A stretch of 64,000 bases of DNA from Lineus longissimus (taxonomy: Eukaryota > Nemertea > Pilidiophora > Heteronemertea > Lineidae). The notes under the pieces are model-generated. The model did no database searches and had not been told where the DNA came from. It saw nothing but the letters and a program-made list of their open reading frames with translations. Below, one piece after another: positions 56,401-64,000 of the stretch. The stretch spans positions 13,999,501 to 14,063,500 of the forward strand of contig NC_088323.1 of the NCBI RefSeq assembly GCF_910592395.1, given 5' to 3'. A program made the translations under genes and the position numbers. Within the stretch, counting starts at the first letter, position 1. The number at the start of each line of letters is the position of its first letter.

Positions 56401-59362
56401 TGAAGTAAACAATTAAATGGGAGGGGAGGCTACTTACGCAGGCAATTAGGCTAGTAGGCTATATTATAGAGGGAGAGCAAGACATGGGAATGTTACAACC
56501 ATGCACCATCAGTCTTTTCTTTTACAAATGTCGACCTAATCTTGCGACATTACAATTGATAACTATAATGGCGTAATTACAAGCGGGTTGGCACTTAAAC
56601 GTGATCGAAGACACAATGGGGACTTTTGGACCCAACGTTAAGCAAGAAGGACTGTCATCACAAGTGGCCGATACGCTCTTCGTTGTGGTATTAGGGATCC
56701 ATTAAAGTGTTAATACAACATGAGAAATAAAGTCTGTACATTGTTTTGATCGAAATGTTTGACTTATTCTAAAAAAACACGTTCACGACCCCCCCCCCCC
56801 CCCTTGATCCGCCTGCCATTCTAACCAATTCTGATCTGCCAATGGAAAAAAAAACGCCTCGGAGTCTGTTCCGGTGACCATCGGATCACCATTCATGAGT
56901 ACGACCTAGACCGTGCCAGTTCGAACCCTGTACATGTTTTTAACCCTCTCCACAGGCACGCGGAAATAAGAGCTCAATAGCCCCCGAATCGACTGGCAAC
57001 GTAATCTCAAAATATCTTTTTCAAAACTTAAACTGTTTTGCATAGTGGGCATATTATATTTCATCATGACATACAGCAGTAATCGTTATTATCATACCTA
57101 ATTAATATGTGAGCCAATCACGTCGCGTCATTCGCGTCACGTGGCCGTTGAATATAATCCCATATTCCACGGCCAACGCTCCCGCGCGATGACGTCACCG
57201 TCCACCACCGCTCAAAACAACATGGCGGACACTTGCTGCGCGGTGGTGAAGATTGAAGCATCGAAATCACCATTTTATGACCCTGGCACTGGATATCCCT
57301 AGCCATCAAGGCTCCTGATATCAGATATGACACAAATGACAGAGGCAGGAGGATCCCCTCTCACAGGCCGAGGCCCACAGCAAAGATGAACAAACTATGA
57401 GTCAAATGTTCAAAAATGCCCCACCCCTGCCCATGACATTGGGAAGGCAACAGTGTCGCCATCTCTCGTTAAATTGTGTGACTGAAATGTTGGCGCCTTG
57501 TCAAGGATGCAATGATAGCAGGGCATAATAATGGTTGAGGTAATATTATCAGTGCAGTGCCCTAGTAAGCGCGCAGCGCCTTTAGGTTTTTGGGGGGGGG
57601 GGGGGGAAACCCCCAAACCCCCTGGTTGGGAACCTGCTATAGTTCCTTCCGCCAATTTTTTTGTTTTGATAGACAGCTTTCTCCGTGTATCTCTTTAGCA
57701 GTAACTCAACTCCATCATCATTAATAACCGGCAAAGAAATGAAAAATGTCCCCCCCCCGAAAGGTGTCCGGACTAGATAGTCTGGCACTCTGGCAGATTC
57801 TAATGTAAAGTGCAAACTCTATTGAACTCACGCAACTGTCGACATGGAGAGCCCCTAACCCCCCCCCCCGTCCTGCTGACATGTTTTAGCTAGTGCATTG
57901 GGGGAAAGGGCCCTCAACCCCCCTATTGGCCTCTCAATAAGTCCTTCTGAGCTACTTACCCTGGGGTGCTTAAGTGGATGGAACCTCCAAACCTTCATGA
58001 TGGTGCAGTCCTTTGACACGTTTCACCCAGAGCGAGGAAGAGGTACTCCTTCGATGGTATCCTCCATGCAACCCTCAACCATCATTACCCTTCCTTTTCA
58101 CTGGCATGATATTGGCAAGACTACCAAGAGGTCGTGCTGGTGGCTTCCTTGAGACAATTGCTTGTGGTCGTACCTGGGCAACCAATTCAAGGGGTCAGGG
58201 ATCAGGTTTTTCCCGCACCAACATGTTGCCGAATGGTTAATGCATAAAAAATTGGTTGGAAAGGGTTTTTGCAGGCCAAGAGACTTGAAGACACTTGACT
58301 CTTGAGGAACACCAGACTGATGAACAAAGAACCTGAGGAACATAGAACCCTCTTCATACCTGGGAACATAAAAAGCCTGCTAGCGAATATTGATTATTCT
58401 TTAGAAAAAAACAGAAGATCTGCAAAACCAATGGTACCCCATAAAAACATACATTCCTCCTTAAGGTGTCTTCGGATCCCACCACGGCCCATGTGGAAAT
58501 CGTTCAAAAGGTTTATTGAAATCTCAAAATAATTTTTTTTTCTCGAAACGCCTGCCCGTCTTTTGCTTCATTAATTCGGGATTATATCCATTTTAAGCAT
58601 CTTTTGGATATTATCACTAAAGTATCAAAAATCAAAACACATATGTCGGGGGGTAAACCCCCTGAAATTGAAGTGTGATTAAAAAACAGTGTGAATATTC
58701 ACGTGGTTCTCTCTCGGAGCTCAGAATAGTCGAGTTGCTTCATTCGCGCGTTTGTCTCTTCTGGCGTCCATTTTAAGTCAAATTTAAGCCATTTGAAACG
58801 AATCCATGGACTTGAGAAACATTGTTTACATTGGATACGTCGTATGCACGTTAACCATAGTAGCGCTTCGCGCTTATGATAAAGTGAATATTGGATTCCT
58901 GACCGTTGAATATGGAAAAGTATTCAATGGTTAAAACCATTATTTCACGAGGCGTTGAATATTTTTCCATATTCAACGGCCAGGAATCCAATATTCACTT
59001 AATATCTACCTGTTCGCTGAAAATTGGAAAAGTTTCAGAAACTTTAGAAACCTGTGTGTTTGTCAGTCGATTTGGGGGCTATTGAGCTCTTATTAGTTCC
59101 ATGTGCCTGTGCCCTCTCGTGAGTGTTGGGATATCAGCACCAAACTGCTGTTGGTTCACCCATACAAATATATCGTGTCAAATGTCTTTTTCTTCTTCTG
59201 AAAGCTTCGGGAATAGGACGCTGTGACGTATATATTACACTTAAATTTCAGAGTCGGGGTAAATCTCTAGTCAAAGCCGCCAGAGATGAAGATACTGCAG
59301 CAGTCCTCAAATTGCTATCAGAAGGAGCACATGTAGACTATGTAGACTATGAGATATCTCGG
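53456..59362 (+). CDS. partial gene: death-effector-type domain + ankyrin region
   Basis: Four exons fit by splice sites and phase: 53456-53630, 53857-53983, 55165-55257, 59252-59362. Exons 1-2 encode a helical domain (HLLSKLDGKLTDEEVRKLKH; FCDVWNSLERARKLAIGDYD; LMEMLKRMDCVGVII), whose spacing matches a death-effector domain. Exon 3 is a Ser/Thr-rich linker. Exon 4 opens an ankyrin-type helix pair (SLVKAARDEDTAAVLKLLSE, then GAHVDYVDY). Such proteins act in apoptosis or innate immune signalling. The 5' exon and downstream ankyrin exons are missing. The introns are filled with repeats; the downstream P2X7/DDE unit may lie in the next intron. Confidence 0.6.
54891..55504. repeat. direct duplication flanking DED-ankyrin exon 3
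   Basis: About 54891-55115 and 55277-55504 are ~225-bp near-identical direct copies (ttcgtttattttgtc..., ending ggtgtggtcacag). They bracket exon 3 (55165-55257). Neither copy includes the exon. Confidence 0.8.
56944..59118. mobile_element. 2.2-kb candidate element with ~50-bp inverted ends, in the DED-ankyrin intron
   Basis: About 56944-56995 and 59064-59118 are inverted, imperfect copies with a shared core gagctcaatagccccc. No clear target duplication. Inside are G/C runs, decayed frames and the hairpin at 58882-59000. No transposase recognised. Confidence 0.5.
58882..59000. repeat. 119-bp foldback element
   Basis: Arms of about 45 bp (left aagtgaatattggattcctg ...; right ... ccaggaatccaatattcact) enclose a 27-bp loop with its own palindrome atggttaaaaccat. 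Related half-elements (cgttgaat ... catattcca) occur at about 51485 and 57150. Confidence 0.8.
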
Positions 59363-60063
59363 GTAAGTAGTAGCTTGTTGGTAACCGCTGCCTTAATTGT
59401 TGTCTCTCAGTGCTCATTATCCTGAGCTTCAGGTTTTTCACACCGGTCCTACCTCGTGTCGAGAGACGAAGTATACTGAAAACCACTGGTGCTAGGATGA
59501 GCTGAACTGTGATGCCTATTAAGGGGAAAACTAGGAAAATGGTCTAATGTTACAACATTTCTGTAGCAGACGATGTTTGAACAGAAATTTGTTATTGTAA
59601 AATGTGCGTGCTACGCACCAACTTACTGCATGGAAACATCCGTTCTTGGAAGATCAACTAGATTTCTCTATGCTCCTTCCGTGCAGCATGCTTGATTCAT
59701 TGAAAATCGTTCATGTCAAGCTGATGAATGCAATTCAAGTGGTAAAACATATAAATACCGCAATGAATATATTGTCCCTGTGAGCGAATTCCTGATCATT
59801 AAAGTCCTTATTTATCGTCGAATGTAACACATATAACCTTTGGCTGATTCCTAATCATTACATACTGCTTAAACCTTAGGTTACAAAGACATTTGGCATA
59901 AAAGTTGGTATAAACCCAAAAATTGTGCTTTTATTTATGATCCGAAGCGATATTCCGAAAACACTCGCCATCTTTGACCACCTCGCTCAACTTACGGAAG
60001 TGACGTTAATCTAGGGAGACGCGTTGTAAACAGATCAGTGCATGCAATGCCAATCTACACTGA

Positions 60064-61008
60064 TTGTACACAATGGATGATCTAGATTCTTCAGATTTTT
60101 CGGATTTTTCATTGTACGATGATGAAAATGCTATTGTGTTTGATGAGAGAGGAGGTGATGAACCTGGTGAAGGTGCTCCAGCTACGGCAGACGAAGACGC
60201 GGTCTTTATTCAACCGTACATGTACGAACCGGAGGCCGACGACCCGGAGCCGCCGAACGATGCCAATCTTAATCAAATTGAAATGGACGTTGATAATGAC
60301 GATGTAGAAGGCAGAATTGACCATACAGTTCTGGGAAATTGGTAAGTTGACAGTCCTAGGCATGAATTGTAGGCCATTGGTCTTGTAAAATGAGGGACTC
60401 TAGTGGGGAAGTCGTGTTTTTAAGCCAACCCTCTCAGCAGAGCATATGCCATGGGTGGTGCAGGGACAGTGCATTGCCGTGTACATCGATATACGTAATC
60501 AGCTGATCTTTGCACAAGCATCTCTGGCCATGCATACATACATGCAATCAAAATTTGCCACTAGTTTCTTCATGGTGACTAATATCTTTTATTGTTTTAC
60601 CCTTTTAGGTGCACTTGTGGTTTTTGCCAGGTTATGCCAACAAGGGGAGAGTGCATCTGTTGTCAACAACTTGATGAAATCCGAATAAAGACTGGAACTG
60701 AACAAGAGGGGGTGGCCTGCATCACATGTCATGAAGGATTTGACCCAGTGTGTTTAAATACGCATGTTCTTGAAACTGCCTGGTTGCAGTACAAGCAACA
60801 GTATGGAAAGCAGGCTTATGAGGGACCAGCTCACAAGAAACTCCGCCACATTGCTTATCGCCAAGTTATTCGCTGGACCTATGGATATTTAGGAAAAGAC
60901 ATGCGTGTCGTAGTTCCTTCGTGTGTCGTTTCCAAAGTAAGAGCATTTTTTCCTCCACCTGGACTTGAAGAGGATGCCATATTTGTGGGTTTTCTGTTCA
61001 AGGAGTAA
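60064..61008 (+). CDS. P2X7-tail-like (ballast-like) zinc protein, 225 aa
   Basis: Two exons, 60064-60341 and 60609-61008, with GT-AG sites splitting a Trp codon. Exon 1 is acidic (MDDLDSSDFSDFSLYDDENA). Exon 2 has the P2X7 C-terminal domain pattern: CTCGFCQVMPTRGECICC, then CITCHEGFDPVCLN, RHIAYRQVIRWTYGYLG and VVPSCVVSKVRAFFPP. No channel segments are present. In vertebrate P2X7 this domain binds zinc and nucleotide; stand-alone copies are common in invertebrates and poorly understood. AATAAA follows near 61206. It faces the DDE gene end to end, 337 bp apart, so both may belong to one transposon. Confidence 0.85.
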
Positions 61009-61344
61009 CAACATATTCTTAATTATTCTGTGACTATGTCTCTACTCTTTGATAGTATCAAATAATACTACATGTCTATATCCATGTTTGAAAAACTACA
61101 ACTTCTTGAATAATCAGAAAGTACACTGTGTTCTATACAGTTCTCGGTTCCTTGTCAGTACCATGGATAGTTACAATTCTTTCTACTGAAATGTACATTA
61201 CATGAGAATAAATGATTTTACAGATATACAACTCAACACTTTTGTCAGTGTTCAACTTCGATTTCATGATTGACTGCTCCCCTGTTTCCTGAACAGGATT
61301 GATCATACATTGACTGCAGCAACGAAATACCATTATCTGCCTCA

Positions 61345-63885
61345 CTTCCTTTTATAAAAACGTGAGAACCTCCGACGGTTGGCAACGGCTTCTTCCTTAG
61401 GTGGTCGTTCAAATTTGGCACATAGTGGTGGAGGGTTTTGTTCACTGATTTCGTGCAATTTACCACTCGTCACTAGCCGTCGGACCTCAGCTGCAAACTT
61501 CTCAACATATCCTGAAAGACAGAAGTGGAGACATTTTATCATTGTGGCTGACTGATGTTAACTGGCTGAAGAATATTTTAGACCCTGGGTATCATTATGC
61601 TTACCCCAAACTCAGCTGAAAAATCAAACCTCATGCAAGAAAACCCCAAGTTTGTTCCATCTGAAAACGGGAAAACTCAAAATTTCTGACAAGAAAGGGT
61701 TTATCCAATTTGATACTCCAGTTGCAACACTGTAACACACTAAATACTTACCAAACGTAGCGCTGTTTGCCACTGCTGCTACAATATACTCTCCACGCCT
61801 GTTCTTGGGGTTTCGCATGTTGTATCGGAGTGAACCATCTTTGTTCTTGCCTTGCGCTCTTCCTGCATTTTCATTGAAATGGAGTGCTGCCATTTGCAAT
61901 CTGAAAGACAACAAATAGACACATTGTAGGTGAACATGATTACATGTATAATGATTTCAGAGAGTTGCTTAGAGCAAGAGGAGCAGTTACATCACTAGTA
62001 ATTCAGAACAGTTAGTGTGTACCTACCTGCTTTTCATTCCATTGTAACCGAAGTGGAACATCTTTGGCGCAAAGTGGATCATAGTGCTGTGACATCCTTC
62101 CAACCCTGATGTCTGGCCATGGGAACTTAACATGGACACTGCCTTCAGCAACTTCGTATTCACAAGTATGTTGCAGACTTTGTCATACTCCTGGGAACCT
62201 GAAATGAATAGGATTAGTAAATTGAAATAGGAAGTTTCGATTCAATCTGAAACAATCTGATCTAAAATCTTACTTTGATGTAGCAAAAGGTTACTAGGAA
62301 TACGTCCAAGTGTAGGGCACTTAATTCTTTTGAACCACTGCTTCCCCTGCCGGACTCTTCTGTGGATGCATCTAGGGAAAAGTTCACTACCGTGCTTGTG
62401 AACGTTAGCAATGTGGTTAACCACGGACTTCCACTTGGCGATGATAAGTTCCTTGTCATTGTCACTTGTGACAGCACACCAGTACAAGTGGTTGATTATA
62501 CTTCGAATCCACTTCAATACTAAGGGGAACTTCTTACCAAGCTTGGTTAACTTCTTCCGCAATCCTGAAAAAAGTATTTCGAGTTGCATGTAATGCTTCT
62601 AGTTGAAAACATCAATACTAACTGAGGTATCAAACAGCCCTCCCAGTAGAGAATGTGCTCAAGGAGAGACCGCCGTCGGCCGGGCTGGTCAAAATGTCGT
62701 TAGTTTACAGGGCTTGACACTAAAGGAGGCAACCAAGCAATGCCTCCGTTTCCCACCAATTCTGCTTCCTTCATATGCCCTGAAGATTGTTTCATTGTTT
62801 GGCAGTAATCATGCGAATTACTAAACTGGTGACAGCATTTTGCCGTGATCACTGTGTAAATACCTTTTGCAACATGCCATATATCGAAGTAGTGCCTGAT
62901 GTTCTTGGCCGGCTTCTCTCTCACCCATTTTGCAGCAGACATGTGACCATCTGTAATAAGCTCCATCTTCTGGTTAGGCAGTTCCTCCTCAACCTTGCTG
63001 ACACAACGCTTCAGACCCTCCAGCTCCATGTGGTAGCTATTTTTACCTCTGTTGACTGCAAAGATAATAATATGTAATTTGAGACAAAGCTGAAATAATT
63101 GAACCTGACAATTAAATAGTTTGCCAGGCACATGGGAACACTAATTTTAAAACTCTGTGACGCCTACCTTAGACTTGGTGAACTCAATATTAACCTGACA
63201 ACTCTTCATTACACAGCTTTTATCATTTTTTTTACAAACTAAAATCTAGACTAAATATAAATTAAAAATCATTAGTTGTCCTCAAACTTCATCTGTAAAC
63301 ATGCAATGTGCATGTCTGTGATATGTCATACATGTACTAGCTCTGTCACTACAAATTTGTTCGAATCTGTGTCGTGCAGGCTGTAGCTGCCGTACTTGGC
63401 ACAATGGCCCATTGAGTCGCATCTTGCGTCTCCAGGGAGCTTGGGAACTTCTCCAAGAGACCTAACACTGCTGACGGACTCCTCCTCCCACACATTGCGA
63501 ATCGCCTGGTGCAAGAAATTTCTCTGATTACCAAAATAAGTCATAGGAGAGATTCCCTGCACCCCCCCCCCCCCCCCCCCCAGAAGTCCAAGACCCGCAG
63601 AGTCTTGCTCAGAATCGCTCCTGCAGCAAGGATTGCTGTAGAGAGTCCAATATTGCCGCAGGCGTATTTCCCCACCATGGACTGGCTCCTCCACTTCCAT
63701 TCCTTGTCACATGAGAGGCAAGACTGAGTAATGTAGATCATGGAGCTCTTCTCTGACGACACCCGTGCCTCTGCTCCAACATAACCGCATTGGTGACAAG
63801 CATTGAACACGGATAGCAATTGTCCTTCTGACACAACATACATCTTGTTTGAAGGAGGCTCCTCTAACCTGGCTTTCTTGCTCAA
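61345..63885 (-). CDS. DDE-transposase-like gene, multi-exon
   Basis: Minus-strand exons: 63885-63326, 63055-62864, 62564-62274, 62198-62027, 61900-61752, 61511-61345 (stop TGA). The last five join in phase; the first junction does not, so an exon or boundary is missing there. Exon 1 has a zinc ribbon (CHQCGYVG ... SCLSCDKEWKWRSQ), a frame break at a C run (63561-63580) and DARCDSMGHCAKYGSYSLHD. Later: LITDGHMSAAKW, HYFDIWHVAKG, INHLYWCAV, GQTSGLEGCHS. The paired Asp motifs and His/Glu segment suggest a DDE core. The family is widespread in animal genomes; I cannot name its superfamily with confidence. Confidence 0.7.
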
Positions 63886-64000
63886 CCTAAAATTGCAAAG
63901 GAGAATGCGGTTCTATATACATGCATTCTTTTTATGATAAAGATGATTTAGATCCCCCAATGGTCCAAGCTAAATATCATTAAATATCATTAAACCCCCC
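63886..64000. other. upstream flank of the DDE-like gene, window edge
   Basis: Presumed promoter side of the minus-strand gene; it may begin further out. A terminal C run is cut by the window end. Confidence 0.3.

Overview
The window is eukaryotic and almost wholly mobile-element sequence: split genes with GT-AG introns, LTR, tyrosine-recombinase and LINE retroelements, Mutator-like (MULE) DNA transposons and many small inverted-repeat elements. Frequent AGGCCTA-type strings, BEL and split-direct-repeat retrotransposons, a P2X7-tail-like protein and a death-effector/ankyrin gene suggest a marine invertebrate deuterostome, perhaps an echinoderm. This is inference; nothing here fixes the species.

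Layout. 1-6.7 kb holds two small inverted-repeat elements (610-1402 with an exact 9-bp target duplication; 1487-1995) and otherwise no gene. 6,715-35,518 is a nest of insertions that can be unpicked from exact target-site duplications. (1) A short non-autonomous MULE (duplication catatgaac) is split into 6,715-7,073 and 34,840-35,518. (2) A Helitron-like element, about 7,074-34,839, sits in it. (3) An autonomous MULE, 9,002-17,722 (duplication aatagggat), and a BEL LTR retrotransposon, 18,316-33,109 (duplication aggac, 607-bp LTRs), both landed in the Helitron-like element. (4) The BEL was then hit by a MULE-like MITE at 19,901-20,518 (duplication ctctcctgc) and by a tyrosine-recombinase retrotransposon at 21,577-27,660 with split direct repeats.

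The autonomous MULE carries a five-exon gene in consistent splice phase. It encodes a predicted 1223-residue protein: an OTU-type cysteine protease domain (Asp60-Gly-Leu-Cys63, His170) joined to a MULE transposase (Asp601, Asp670, Glu796) and a SWIM zinc motif. With termini, target duplication and reading frame all intact, it is the most striking element in the window.

38-53 kb holds a damaged LINE (ORF1, endonuclease, start of RT) cut at a Helitron-like 3' end, several older LINE fragments, and at least five inverted-repeat elements. 53.4-59.4 kb contains four phase-compatible exons of what looks like a host gene: a death-effector-type domain followed by the start of an ankyrin region, with repeat-swollen introns. 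60.0-64 kb holds two convergent genes: a two-exon P2X7-tail-like zinc protein (225 aa) and, on the minus strand, a multi-exon DDE-transposase-like gene. Their tight spacing suggests one two-gene transposon that continues past the window.
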